The notes beneath the pieces were generated by a model, which was given only the letters and a program-made list of their open reading frames with translations, was not told where the DNA came from and made no database searches. Below, in pieces: positions 47,570 through 56,739 of a stretch of DNA of 64,000 nucleotides; the first letter of the stretch is position 1; each line of letters begins with the position of its first letter. The stretch is from DATBJJ01 sp036556425 (GTDB lineage Bacteria > Acidobacteriota > Vicinamibacteria > Vicinamibacterales > 2-12-FULL-66-21). The position numbers and the translations under genes were made by a program. The stretch lies in NCBI GenBank assembly GCA_036556425.1, contig DATBJJ010000048.1:79872-143871 (forward strand), written 5' to 3'.

Positions 47570-50059
47570 TCATTTTATCGTGACCCGATCGAGCATGACG
47601 CCGACCTCGCGGTCGTCCGCGGTCCCGAGGACGGACGAGGGCCGCCACACGCTCGTCGTGATCGTCAACTCGAGCGCGCGGCCGAGCGTGCTGAGCCGCG
47701 CGGCGAGCGCCGGTGGAATGTCGAACGCGTACGGCTTGAAGCCGGTGTCGACCCGAACGGTGCCCAGCGCCTCTTTCTCGAGCGTGACCGTGACCTCCGC
47801 GCCCGGCGCCGCCTGGGGCCGTCCGCCGGCGCTCATCGTCAGCACGATCTGCCGGCTGTCGGCGCGAAGGTTCGTGATCGAGACGAAGGAGCGATCGCGC
47901 GACCATCGGAACGTCCGACCTTCCGTTCGCTCCTTGGCGTGCCAACGTACGACGTGCAGGTCGTCGTCCACGCCCACGTCGAGATCGAACGGCATGTTCG
48001 CCGCCTCCGGATCGGGAAGCGTGAGCTCGTAGACGCTGTAGTCGAATTCCTTTTGTCTGACGAAGCGAGGATACGCGTTCATCGGCGCGTCGTATTCGGG
48101 AAGCTGGAAACGGTCGCTGGCGATCGGCCGCGTTCCCCATGCGGGCGAGAGGAGGCTCGTGCCGCCTCCTCCGATGAACAGCACGCGCGCGTACTTCGTG
48201 CGCGCCCACTCGAGGAACCGCGCGAACGCTTCCTTGTCGGGGAGCCGGGAGCTCAGCAACAGCGTATTGCGCGAGTAGATGAACGCAAGCGGCACGGCGA
48301 GGATGTGTGTGTCCGACGCATCGCGCGGCTCCACGACGAGCAGATCGCCGTCGCCGATTTGCGTCGACAGCCGCTCGAGCCGTGCGATGACGCCCTGATA
48401 TTCGACGTGCGGCAGCACCGGCGCCGCGGATCTCGCATATTGCGACGCGAGGAGCGCGATGAACGCGAGGCCGATCGTGGCTCTGAGCAGCCGCGTCGGC
48501 GCCCAGCCGCCGCGCACCCCGCTCAGCGAAATCGCTGCGATGAACAGCAGCGCGCCCGGAAGAATCACCGGGAGGAACCGGCGCGCCATCCAGAAGTGCT
48601 CGGGCGCGATGCGGATTTTGTAGAAGAAGAAAAACGAAAAGACGGCAATCGTCGTGTAGAGCTCCGGCGCGCGCCAAAACGTACGTCGCGCGAACATCGC
48701 GTAGCCAAGGAGCGCCGCGACGAGTCCCGGAAGCGTCAGGTAGAACGCCACGAACGTGCGGAGCGCGTACGCGTCATGAAACGCGAGCCCGCGCGCGGGT
48801 TCGCGCCAATAGAGCGCATAGGTCGCCGCAACAACAATTGCCGCAATCGTGATCCACGGAATCCATGTGTGAACCCACGCCGCCAGCCGCTGCACGCGCG
48901 CACCGAGTATCAGCGCGACGATGCCAAGCGCTACGCATCCCGCGAGCAGCAGATGTTGCCACCACGAGAAGCTGTTCACGAAGATGATCGGATAGTCCGC
49001 ATACGCCCGCATAGGGCCCAAGAGATACGGCACCGACAGCAGAACAGCGGCGGCGAGCGGCGCGAAGAACCAGAGGCGCACCCGCGTGACGCCCGCGAGC
49101 ACCATCAGCGCGAGCGCACACAGGACCGCCGCAATGACCAGCACGGTGTCGAATCGCAGGAACAACAGCAGACCGAGCAGCGACCCGGCGATCGGCGCGA
49201 AGAACTCGTCGTCGTCCACGTGCGATCGTGCGAACGCGAGAAGCGCCGCCAGCAGCAGCGCCTGCATGACGACTTCGGCGTTCGGGTATCGCGCGAACCA
49301 GACCTGTACGACGTGCAGCGACAGCAGCGCACCCGCGGCCCAGGCCGCCGGCCGTCCGACCACGCGCGCGCCGACGAAGTACAGCGCGAGCACGCCCAAG
49401 ACGGCCCACACGCCGACGGCGTGGCGCGCGCCGCTCAAGCCGTCGATCCCGTAGCCGATCGCCACCGAGATCGAAAACAGATGCGGGAACTGTGAGACGA
49501 CGGTTCCCGCGTCGGGATCCATGATGCGGAACCCCATGAAGCGGAGGCTGTAGTAGTCGTGGCGCTGGTGTGAGGGGAAAAACAAATCGCGCGCGAACTC
49601 GGGCACCGTCGCGACGACGGGATCGTGAAAGAGGAATGTGCCGCGCTGCGCGATTTGCACGCCGGCGTTGACGTAGATTCCCGGATCCTTGCCGCCGATG
49701 ATGTACTCGGACGAGGGAAAGAAGCGCCAGAGCCCAAGGACGACGAGCGAGAGCGGCAGCAACATCGAGAGTCGTGCGATGCGAGCCTTCGATCCGAGAC
49801 GCAGATCGAATCGCGACGCCAGCGCGGCGATTGCGGCAACGGTGACGTCGGCCGCGAGCAACCGGCCGAAGCTGTATCGATGGACCGCCGCCATCGCGAG
49901 CGCGATCGCGAGCGAAACGGCGACGCTCACAATCACCGACCAGAACAGACGCTCCTCGGCGTCGAGCGAGGCCCGCTTCTCGCGCGCGGCGAACGGCGCG
50001 CGAAAAATCGCCGCACCGGGCAGCCAGGCGACGATCAGAAGGGCGATGAGCTTTGCCAA
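47570..50059 (-). CDS. Large GT-C-like membrane protein with C-terminal soluble domain
   Basis: An 829-residue protein with about 13-14 membrane helices (1-540) and a soluble C-terminal region (about 560-829). The first outer loop reads YIIGGKDPGIYVNAGVQIAQ, with the K-D-P pattern and Tyr of GT-C enzymes, and RYPNAEVVMQALLLAALLAF is like the second loop. The C-terminus has a nucleotide-free alpha/beta part (RVLFIGGGGTSLLSP) and then beta-rich segments (FVSITNLRADSRQIVLTM). The second part may bind glycan. It lies 6 bases after MBOAT and 32 bases before GT9. A long minus-strand frame that covers it and its neighbours is a shadow. Confidence 0.7.
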   Translation of the reverse strand: MAKLIALLIVAWLPGAAIFRAPFAAREKRASLDAEERLFWSVIVSVAVSLAIALAMAAVHRYSFGRLLAADVTVAAIAALASRFDLRLGSKARIARLSMLLPLSLVVLGLWRFFPSSEYIIGGKDPGIYVNAGVQIAQRGTFLFHDPVVATVPEFARDLFFPSHQRHDYYSLRFMGFRIMDPDAGTVVSQFPHLFSISVAIGYGIDGLSGARHAVGVWAVLGVLALYFVGARVVGRPAAWAAGALLSLHVVQVWFARYPNAEVVMQALLLAALLAFARSHVDDDEFFAPIAGSLLGLLLFLRFDTVLVIAAVLCALALMVLAGVTRVRLWFFAPLAAAVLLSVPYLLGPMRAYADYPIIFVNSFSWWQHLLLAGCVALGIVALILGARVQRLAAWVHTWIPWITIAAIVVAATYALYWREPARGLAFHDAYALRTFVAFYLTLPGLVAALLGYAMFARRTFWRAPELYTTIAVFSFFFFYKIRIAPEHFWMARRFLPVILPGALLFIAAISLSGVRGGWAPTRLLRATIGLAFIALLASQYARSAAPVLPHVEYQGVIARLERLSTQIGDGDLLVVEPRDASDTHILAVPLAFIYSRNTLLLSSRLPDKEAFARFLEWARTKYARVLFIGGGGTSLLSPAWGTRPIASDRFQLPEYDAPMNAYPRFVRQKEFDYSVYELTLPDPEAANMPFDLDVGVDDDLHVVRWHAKERTEGRTFRWSRDRSFVSITNLRADSRQIVLTMSAGGRPQAAPGAEVTVTLEKEALGTVRVDTGFKPYAFDIPPALAARLSTLGRALELTITTSVWRPSSVLGTADDREVGVMLDRVTIK

Positions 50060-50065
50060 CTGGCG

Positions 50066-51487
50066 CTAGAACTGAAAATAGATGAACTCGGCGCCGCCGA
50101 AATTCCCGAACAGCATCGTGAGGTAGAACGTCGCGGCGTAGACGGAGTATCGCACGGCTACCGGCAGCTTCGGCACGATCAGCCCGTCGTCGAACCACGC
50201 CTCGCACGCGTGGACGAGAAGGAGCGGCGTGACGTACAGGACGAGCGGCGCGAGAAGTCCCGTGACGTCGATCGTCGACGGCGCGAACCGCGTGGCGAGG
50301 CTGCTCGTGAGATTGCCGATCTGCGGCGCTGATCTCGAGCGGAAGATCAGCCATCCGTAGCACGTGATGTGGAACATCAACGCCCATGCCGCGACGCGGG
50401 CGGCGGCGGTCGCCCCACTGGAGAGCCGCGCGATCAGTCGAACACGCGCGGCGGCGCGATAGACGATCAGCAAGAGCCCGTGATACAGGCCCCATAGCAC
50501 GAACGTCCACGCGGCGCCGTGCCACAGGCCGCCGAGCGCCATCGTGATCAACAGATTCCGCCGCGTCTGCCATTCCGAGCCGCGGCTTCCGCCGAGTGGA
50601 ATGTAGAGATAGTCGCGCAGCCAAGTCGACAGGCTGATGTGCCAGTTCCGCCAGAACTCCTGCGGCGTTCGCACGAAATACGGAAACCGGAAGTTCTCGA
50701 TCAGCTCGATCCCCATCAGCTTCGATGTGCCGCGCGCGATGTTCGAGTAGCCGGCGAAGTCGCCGTAGATCTGAAACGCGAATGCGTACAACCCGAGCAG
50801 CACGTTGATGCCTGTGTGGCTCGCCGCCGGATCGAACACGCCGTTCGCAAGCGCCGCGAGATTGTCGGCGACGAAGACTTTCTGCAAGTACCCCCATGCG
50901 ATCAGCCATGCGCCGTCGCGCATCTGCTCGCGGGAAATCCGCCGTGGACGATCGATCTGCGCGAGCAGCGTCGACGCCCGCAGGATCGGTCCGGCGACGA
51001 GGTGCGGGAAGAACGCGACGAAAACCGCGAAGTCGAGGAGATCTCGGGTCGGCTCCGTGTCGCGGCGGTAGACGTCGATCACGTAGCTCATCGTGACGAA
51101 CGTGTAGAAGGAGATCCCGACGGGCAGCAGCACCTTCACGGTCACGAAGTCGAGATTCCACCCGAGCGCGCCGAAGAGGCCGTGCAGGCTGTCCGCAAAG
51201 AAATTGAAATACTTGAAGAACCCGAGGAGCGTCAGGTTGAAGCCGAGGCTCACGAACAGAAGCGCTCGCCGACGAGAGAGATTCGACGTTCTCGAGATCG
51301 CGAGCGCGCACGTGTAGTCGACGAGCGTCGAACCCACCAGCAATCCGAGAAACCGCCAGTCCCACGCCGCGTAGAAGTAGTAGCTCGCGACGAGCAGCAG
51401 CCAGTTCTGCGCGCGATGCGGGAGCAGGCGATACGCGGCGTAGACGACGACGAAGAACCAGATGAAGTGAAGGGAATTGAAGACCAT
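50066..51487 (-). CDS. MBOAT-family O-acyltransferase (AlgI-like)
   Basis: A 473-residue membrane protein. It has SLHFIWFFVVVYAAYRLLP, the helix VLLPVGISFYTFVTMSYVID, FAFQIYGDFAGYSNIARG, the signature FWRNWHISLSTWLRDYLYIP (279-298) and GGLWHGAAWTFVLWGLYHG, in which H323 is the expected catalytic histidine. AlgI-type proteins move acetyl groups across the membrane to modify exopolysaccharide outside. The gene follows the SGNH hydrolase gene by 6 bases, which matches AlgI/AlgX-like pairs: the MBOAT brings the acyl group, and the SGNH protein places it. The glycan made here is therefore probably O-acetylated. Confidence 0.92.
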   Translation of the reverse strand: MVFNSLHFIWFFVVVYAAYRLLPHRAQNWLLLVASYYFYAAWDWRFLGLLVGSTLVDYTCALAISRTSNLSRRRALLFVSLGFNLTLLGFFKYFNFFADSLHGLFGALGWNLDFVTVKVLLPVGISFYTFVTMSYVIDVYRRDTEPTRDLLDFAVFVAFFPHLVAGPILRASTLLAQIDRPRRISREQMRDGAWLIAWGYLQKVFVADNLAALANGVFDPAASHTGINVLLGLYAFAFQIYGDFAGYSNIARGTSKLMGIELIENFRFPYFVRTPQEFWRNWHISLSTWLRDYLYIPLGGSRGSEWQTRRNLLITMALGGLWHGAAWTFVLWGLYHGLLLIVYRAAARVRLIARLSSGATAAARVAAWALMFHITCYGWLIFRSRSAPQIGNLTSSLATRFAPSTIDVTGLLAPLVLYVTPLLLVHACEAWFDDGLIVPKLPVAVRYSVYAATFYLTMLFGNFGGAEFIYFQF

Positions 51488-51493
51488 GCGGCG

Positions 51494-52582
51494 CTAGGTC
51501 TTGCCGTGCTGCGCGATGAACTCGTCGAGCGCTTCGGCGGCGACCTCGTGGCCGTGGGGCGTGAGGTGCACGGTGTCCTGAAAGAAGAGATCGGGTCCCG
51601 GCAGCGTGCGGCGCAGCGCGGGGAGCAGATCCATTTTCGGGACCGGCAGCGTGGACAGCGCGTGGTTGAATCGTTCGCTCGCGGCGTCGCGGACGAGCTC
51701 TCCGCCGGCCGCGGCGACGATCGCCTTCAAGCGTTCGTAGTCCGGATCGTCGACTTGAAAGCGCGCCGGCATCAGCACGACCATCGTCCGGGCGCCAACC
51801 GATGACGACGTCCGCACGATGTCTTCGATCGATTGACGCGCCATCGCGAGGCCTTCGCCGATGCGGGCGGCCGGCCGCGCCGCGTAACTCTGCAGCGGCG
51901 GCTCCGGCGGCGCCAGCGTGGTCGTGATCCGCTCGGTGGCCGACAGCACGCGCACGCGGAGAATCTGCAGCACCATGCTGTACCGGACGAGCCGCCGCAA
52001 TCTGGTCACGACCGATGCCGTCTCGATCGCCGCTGGCGCGCCGTGAACGGTCAGCTTGCCCTGCGATCCATACGCTTCCTCGGCGTCGTTCCCGACGAAG
52101 ACGATCGGGATGACCAGATCCGGCTGGACGCTCTTCGCGATGGCGCGCAGGAACAGCTGCTCCTCGACGGGCCCGTATCCCTGCACGCCCGCGTTCACGA
52201 CGCGATAACGCACGCCGGCCGAGCGGCGGTTCAACCGCCGCTCGAGGATCTCGCCGAACGTCTGCGCGAAGGGCACCTGCACGGACAGCACGAGCGAATC
52301 GCCGAGCAGCAGAATTCGCCGTTCGTCCGCGGCCTTGGGTCCGAGCTCCTCGTCGTCGCGGAATCCCGCGCCGTTGATCGCGATCTCGGTGGCAAACTCC
52401 GTCGTCGCGAAGTGCGTGCGCGCGTGCGGCTTCAACCGATATCCGATCACCGGGTCGCCTTCGAAGAGTCCTTGGAACGAGGGCGCCGCTTCGGAGCTGC
52501 CCCACGTGCGCAGCGCCGCTTCGAAGATGCCGAACTGCGCCAGGGCGATGAGGATGAACGCCGTCGCGCGCCGCGCGTTCAT
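51494..52582 (-). CDS. SGNH/GDSL-hydrolase-like protein, O-acylation partner
   Basis: A 362-residue protein with one N-terminal membrane or signal segment (about 6-24). The SGNH core is ILLLGDSLVLSVQV (catalytic S96), NAGVQGYGPVEEQL, IPIVFVGNDAEEAYG and the end motif DTVHLTPHGH (D336, H339). Enzymes of this group deacetylate or transfer acetyl to polysaccharides; beside an MBOAT gene, transfer is likely. The start at 52582 overlaps the aminotransferase stop as ATGA. The active site would face the periplasm, where the acyl group delivered by the MBOAT protein is available. Confidence 0.87.
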   Translation of the reverse strand: MNARRATAFILIALAQFGIFEAALRTWGSSEAAPSFQGLFEGDPVIGYRLKPHARTHFATTEFATEIAINGAGFRDDEELGPKAADERRILLLGDSLVLSVQVPFAQTFGEILERRLNRRSAGVRYRVVNAGVQGYGPVEEQLFLRAIAKSVQPDLVIPIVFVGNDAEEAYGSQGKLTVHGAPAAIETASVVTRLRRLVRYSMVLQILRVRVLSATERITTTLAPPEPPLQSYAARPAARIGEGLAMARQSIEDIVRTSSSVGARTMVVLMPARFQVDDPDYERLKAIVAAAGGELVRDAASERFNHALSTLPVPKMDLLPALRRTLPGPDLFFQDTVHLTPHGHEVAAEALDEFIAQHGKT

Positions 52583-53703
52583 TGCCCGCTGACTTCCGCC
52601 CGCTGCTCGCGCCGCTCGGTTCGAGGACCGCGAGCGAGCGCGTCGGCGACGGTCTCGACGTCCGCGTCGCTCAACCGCGGATGAAGCGGCAGCGAGAAGA
52701 CCTCGGCGCACACGCGCGCGGCGATGGGGCAGTCCGCGGGCCGTTCACCCGCCATCGCGCGCTGTTGAGGGATGGGGATTGGATAGTGAATCAGCGTTTC
52801 GACGCCCGCTTCGCGCAAGTGATGTTGCATCGCGTCGCGAACGGACGAGAGGACGGGGAAGAGATGATATACATGGCCGGCGTCGCGCTCCGGCGGAACG
52901 ACGATCGTGTCTACGTTCGCGAGCGACGCACGGTACGATCGCGCGAGCGCCCGGCGGGTGCCGGTCCACTGCGGCAGGAACCGCAGGCGCGCTCGAAGAA
53001 TCGCCGCCTGCATCTCGTCCAGGCGCGAGTTCACGCCGAACTCGCTGTGCTCGTACTTCCTGGTCTGACCGCCGTTGCGGAGACGCTTCGCGCGATCGGC
53101 GACGGCGCCGTCGCTCGTCGTGATTGCTCCCGCATCGCCGAGCGCACCGAGATTCTTGGTGGGATAGAAGCTGAACGCCGCGGCGGCGCTGAAACTGCCG
53201 ACGGGTCTGCCTTCGCACGTCGCGGCGTGCGCCTGACAGCAGTCCTCCAAAACAGCAAGGTTGTGCCGGCGCGCCACGCCGGTCAATTCCGTCATGTCGG
53301 CAGCCTGTCCGTAGATGTGCACCGGCATGATCGCCGCGGTCTTCGACGTGACCGCGGCCGCGGCGGCGCGCGGATCCAGCGTGAAGCGATCGGGGTCGAT
53401 GTCGGCGAAGACCGGACGTGCGCCCGCCATCACGATCGCGAGCGCGGAATATGCGGCCGAGAGCGGAGACGTAATGACTTCGTCTCCAGGTCCGATGCCG
53501 ACCGCTCGGAGCGCGAGGCTCAACGCGTCGGTGCCGCTCCCGACGCCAATCGCGTGCGGCGCGCCGGAGGCGACGGCGAACTCCTGCTCGAACGCTTCCA
53601 GCTCCGGTCCGAGGATGAACCATCCGCGCGCGACGACGCGCGCGATGGCCGCTCGAACGTCGGCCGCATCCTCGCCCAGCGTGAGCTCGAGGAATTTGAT
53701 CAC
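52579..53703 (-). CDS. DegT/DnrJ/EryC1 family sugar aminotransferase
   Basis: A 374-residue PLP enzyme. It shows GVGSGTDALSLALRAVGIGP, VPVH-like PVHIYGQAADMTEL, LAVLEDCCQAHAA (D154 of the cofactor site), and the PLP lysine K183 in FSFYPTKNLGALGDAG, then RNGGQTRKYEHSEFGVNSRL. These enzymes put an amino group on a 3- or 4-keto sugar bound to a nucleotide. It begins at GTG 53703 in a GTGA overlap with the epimerase gene, and codons further up belong to another frame. It suggests that an amino sugar enters the glycan, which would also suit the acetyltransferase and deacetylase genes. Confidence 0.9.
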   Translation of the reverse strand: MIKFLELTLGEDAADVRAAIARVVARGWFILGPELEAFEQEFAVASGAPHAIGVGSGTDALSLALRAVGIGPGDEVITSPLSAAYSALAIVMAGARPVFADIDPDRFTLDPRAAAAAVTSKTAAIMPVHIYGQAADMTELTGVARRHNLAVLEDCCQAHAATCEGRPVGSFSAAAAFSFYPTKNLGALGDAGAITTSDGAVADRAKRLRNGGQTRKYEHSEFGVNSRLDEMQAAILRARLRFLPQWTGTRRALARSYRASLANVDTIVVPPERDAGHVYHLFPVLSSVRDAMQHHLREAGVETLIHYPIPIPQQRAMAGERPADCPIAARVCAEVFSLPLHPRLSDADVETVADALARGPRTERREQRAEVSGQ

Positions 53704-54782
53704 GACATCAGCCCTTGCACGCGCAGCGGCTCGCCCGTGTATCGATCGAGATGCCGGCGGTAGTACGCGATCGTCCGCTGCAGTCCCTCGCGAAGTCCGA
53801 TCCGCGGCGACCAGCCGACCGCGTTGCGGAATTTGGACGAGTCGGTGTAGAAGCTGCCGATGTCGATTCGCTTCTTGTCGGCGGGCCACTCCACGTAGCG
53901 GACCGATCCGGAGCCCGCGGCGTCGATCAACATCGCGACGAGATCCCTGTGGCTCACGGGTTCGTCGCCGCCGACGTTGAAGACATCGCCATTGCAGACG
54001 TCCGTCGCTCCCGCCCGCAAGAACGCATCCACGGCGTCGTCCACGTACACGAAATCGCGCAGCTGCGATCCGTCGCCGAACACCTGGATCTCTCGACCCT
54101 CGATCGCGAGGCGAATGAACCAGCCGATGAATCCCTGACGATTGTGCCGCACGAGCTGCCGCGGTCCGTAGACGTTCGTCAGCCTCAGCGAGCACGCGCG
54201 GATGCCGAATACGTTGTTGTAGAGGAGATGGTAGTACTCGCCCGCCGCCTTGTTCACGCCGTTGATGTCGGCCGGCCGCACGAGGTGCCGCTCGTCGACC
54301 GGAAGACGGTCGGGCCGGCCGTAGACCTGCCTCGTGCCCGCGAACACCACGCGCACGCGCGGGTTGTGTTTCCGGCACGCCTCGAGCATCGAGAGCTGCG
54401 CGCGGCAATTGATCTCGAGATCCGTGTACGGGTCCGTCATGCTGTCGATGTGGCTGACCTGGCCCGCGAGGTTGAAGATCACCTCGCAGTCGCGGACGAG
54501 CGTCTCGATCGACGCCGTGTCGCGCACGTCGGACTTGCTGACGCGGACGCGATCCGTCAATCCATGAATGTTGAACGGATTGCCTCCGTAGTCGGGCAAC
54601 AACGAGTCCACGATCAGCACGTCGGCGCCAAGGGCGACGAGCTGGTGGACGACGTTGCTGCCGATGAATCCGAGGCCGCCCGTTACCAGCACGCGCCGAT
54701 TCGCATAGAAGGCCCGATAGTCGGACGCTTCGGAGCTCGGAAGTTCGCGCGCGCGATCGCCGGTGGTCATGGGGTCATTCAT
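53700..54782 (-). CDS. NAD-dependent epimerase-like protein with Asn in place of catalytic Tyr
   Basis: A 360-residue extended short-chain dehydrogenase. The NAD site GGLGFIG (35-41) and VIFNLAGQVSHIDSMTDPYT are clear, as is RLTNVYGPRQLVRHNRQGFI for the sugar-nucleotide. The usual Y-x3-K appears as N174-x3-K178 (NGVNK), so the catalytic tyrosine is replaced. I recall an NG(I/V)NK group of epimerase-like proteins in glycan loci, so this may be a known variant that uses another base or a different reaction. It starts 2 bases after the GT4 gene. It lies directly before the aminotransferase gene and could make its keto-sugar substrate. Confidence 0.82.
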   Translation of the reverse strand: MNDPMTTGDRARELPSSEASDYRAFYANRRVLVTGGLGFIGSNVVHQLVALGADVLIVDSLLPDYGGNPFNIHGLTDRVRVSKSDVRDTASIETLVRDCEVIFNLAGQVSHIDSMTDPYTDLEINCRAQLSMLEACRKHNPRVRVVFAGTRQVYGRPDRLPVDERHLVRPADINGVNKAAGEYYHLLYNNVFGIRACSLRLTNVYGPRQLVRHNRQGFIGWFIRLAIEGREIQVFGDGSQLRDFVYVDDAVDAFLRAGATDVCNGDVFNVGGDEPVSHRDLVAMLIDAAGSGSVRYVEWPADKKRIDIGSFYTDSSKFRNAVGWSPRIGLREGLQRTIAYYRRHLDRYTGEPLRVQGLMS

Positions 54783-54784
54783 GA

Positions 54785-56026
54785 TTATCGGCGGGGAGCG
54801 CCGATGGCAAGCGCCCGATCGTACGCCGCCTCGAACCTCGCCGCGGCGACCTCCCACCCGAATCGCGCTTGGACGGAGGCCCGCGCCGCTTCGCCGAGGC
54901 GCACGCGCGCTTCGGGATCTCTCGCGAGCGCCTGAATCGCGTCGGCGAGCGCGGTCGCGTCGCGCTCGGCGACGATCGTTCCCGTGCGTCCGTGCTCGAC
55001 AACCGCCCCGATTCCGCCGGCCGCCGTCGTCACGATCGGCGTGCCGGACGCCATCGTCTCGAGGACGATGTTCGGCAGGCCGTCGACGTTGCCGCTGTCG
55101 TCGCGCACGGATGGAATGGCGACGATGTCCGCCGTCGCCAACCAGCCGGCGACCTCGTCCTGCGAGAGATTGCCGACGAAGCGAATGCGCTCGGCGGCGC
55201 CAGTGGCGTTCGCGCGCTGTTGGAGCTCCGCCGCGAGATCGCCGGAGCCTGCGATGACAGCGAGCACGCCCTGGTCACGCGGGAGCTTCCCGATGGCGTC
55301 GATGAGGTACTCGAATCCCTTCTTGCGAACCAAACGACCCGCGGCGAAGACGAGAGGAGCGGCGGCGGGCACGCCCAGGCTCGCCCTTCGTTTTGCTCGC
55401 ATCAGGCTGTCTGGATGAAACCGATCCGTGTCGACGCCGTACGGTACGACTTCAACGCGCCGCGGGTCGGCGCCCAACGCCGTCGCGCGGCGTGCGAGGT
55501 CGGCGCTGCACGCGGTCACGGCGCCGGCTCGACGGAATGTGAATCCTGCAACGCGACGGGCGAGCGCGATCGTCTCCGCGACGTAGACATCCGATCCATG
55601 CAGGCTGACGACCAACGGCAAATCGCCGCGGGCCGCGGCCGCGACGGCGCCGCCCGGAATCACCCAATGGCCGTGCATCACGGTGGCGCGATGATCGCGC
55701 GAGACCCGGCGCGCGGCTCGCCATCCCGCCGCGAGTGCGAGCGGTGCGGCGAGGTACGCCGCGCCGCGCAGGCTCACATCCGCGCGCAGCGCCGCCGCGT
55801 AGCCGAACACGTTCAACCGCTCGATCGGCGCGTACTTGTAGAAATGAAAGAAGAGGCCGTTCTCGCGCGCGGGGCGCGTCACGAGCGGATGCCACGGCGC
55901 CACGACGTGAACCTCGTGTCCCCGCGCCGAGACCGATTTCGCGATCGGTTCCATGAACGTGCCCACGCTGTCCCCGGGGAAGCGCGGGTACGAGCTCGTC
56001 ACCATCACGACGACGTGGCGGCTCAC
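54785..56026 (-). CDS. Glycosyltransferase family 4
   Basis: A 413-residue GT-B enzyme. The N-terminal domain has MVTSSYPRFPGDSVGTFMEP, VMHGHWVIPGGAVAAAA and LVVSLHGSDVYVAETIAL; the C-terminal domain has LVFAAGRLVRKKGFEYLIDA and VAIPSVRDDSGNVDGLPNIV followed by LETMASGTPIV, in which E-x7-E is replaced by the usual late GLPNxxLE pattern. Start: GTG 56026, overlapping the GT2 stop as GTGA; the 81 codons upstream belong to another gene. It adds a sugar on the cytosolic face. Donor unknown. Confidence 0.89.
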   Translation of the reverse strand: MSRHVVVMVTSSYPRFPGDSVGTFMEPIAKSVSARGHEVHVVAPWHPLVTRPARENGLFFHFYKYAPIERLNVFGYAAALRADVSLRGAAYLAAPLALAAGWRAARRVSRDHRATVMHGHWVIPGGAVAAAARGDLPLVVSLHGSDVYVAETIALARRVAGFTFRRAGAVTACSADLARRATALGADPRRVEVVPYGVDTDRFHPDSLMRAKRRASLGVPAAAPLVFAAGRLVRKKGFEYLIDAIGKLPRDQGVLAVIAGSGDLAAELQQRANATGAAERIRFVGNLSQDEVAGWLATADIVAIPSVRDDSGNVDGLPNIVLETMASGTPIVTTAAGGIGAVVEHGRTGTIVAERDATALADAIQALARDPEARVRLGEAARASVQARFGWEVAAARFEAAYDRALAIGAPRR

Positions 56027-56739
56027 GGGGCCTTTCGGAGGAGAAGACGCCAGGGCGTGATGAGCGATTCGAACAGCACCGAGCCCGACACCTTCGACTG
56101 TCCTTGCCGCCGCTCGACGAAGATGATCGGGACCTCGCCGATCCGGCAGCCGCGGCGGCTCGCCTCGAACAGCATCTCGACGAGAAACGCGTAGCCGTCC
56201 GACACCATGGCGTCGAGCGGCAAGCGCGCCAGCGCTTCGCGCCGCCAGCAGCGAAATCCACTCGTGCAATCGTTCGGCGTGAGGCTCGTGACGGTGCGGA
56301 TGTAGCGGTTCGCGAACGCGCTCAGGAAGATGCGATGGAGCGGCCAGTTCACGACGCTGACGCCGTTCAAGTAGCGCGAGCCGATCACCATGTCGTGGTC
56401 GGCGGTCGCCGCCGCGAGTTCGGGCAGGTAGTCGGGGTTGTGCGACAAGTCCGCATCCATCTGACAGACGAGATCGACGTCCGTCATCGCGATCGCCTTG
56501 CGAAGGCCGTCGACGTACGATCGTCCGAGACCGCGCTGACCCGTGCGGTGCATCACCTCGACCCGCCCCGGGTGCCTGGCCGCCAAGGCATCCGCGACGG
56601 CGCCGGTACCATCCGGCGATCCGTCGTCGACGACCATCATGCGGTAGCCGTCGTGCGACAGCACACCTTCGGCCAGGAGCGGCAGATTGTCCCGCTCGTT
56701 GTAGGTCGGGACGACGACGAGCACTCGTGGCGCGGTCAT
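56023..56739 (-). CDS. GT2 polyprenol-phosphate mannosyltransferase-like enzyme
   Basis: A 238-residue soluble GT-A enzyme. Motifs: VLVVVPTYNERDNLPLLAEG, MVVDDGSPDGTGAVADALA, CQMDADLSHNPDYLPEL (metal site), IGSRYLNGVSVVNWP and TPNDCTSGFRCWRREAL. It is closely like dolichol-phosphate mannose synthases and similar to the plus-strand gene at 34174. It makes the lipid-bound sugar that GT-C enzymes such as the neighbour at 56736 use. The ATG at 56739 overlaps the stop of that neighbour (ATGA). Confidence 0.9.
   Translation of the reverse strand: MTAPRVLVVVPTYNERDNLPLLAEGVLSHDGYRMMVVDDGSPDGTGAVADALAARHPGRVEVMHRTGQRGLGRSYVDGLRKAIAMTDVDLVCQMDADLSHNPDYLPELAAATADHDMVIGSRYLNGVSVVNWPLHRIFLSAFANRYIRTVTSLTPNDCTSGFRCWRREALARLPLDAMVSDGYAFLVEMLFEASRRGCRIGEVPIIFVERRQGQSKVSGSVLFESLITPWRLLLRKAP

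Noticed and set aside
48774..52505. A 1243-codon open frame on the minus strand
   Set aside because: It runs out of frame through four real genes (membrane GT-C-like, MBOAT, SGNH), is extremely rich in Arg and Ala, and has no hydrophobic or domain pattern. It is a high-GC shadow.
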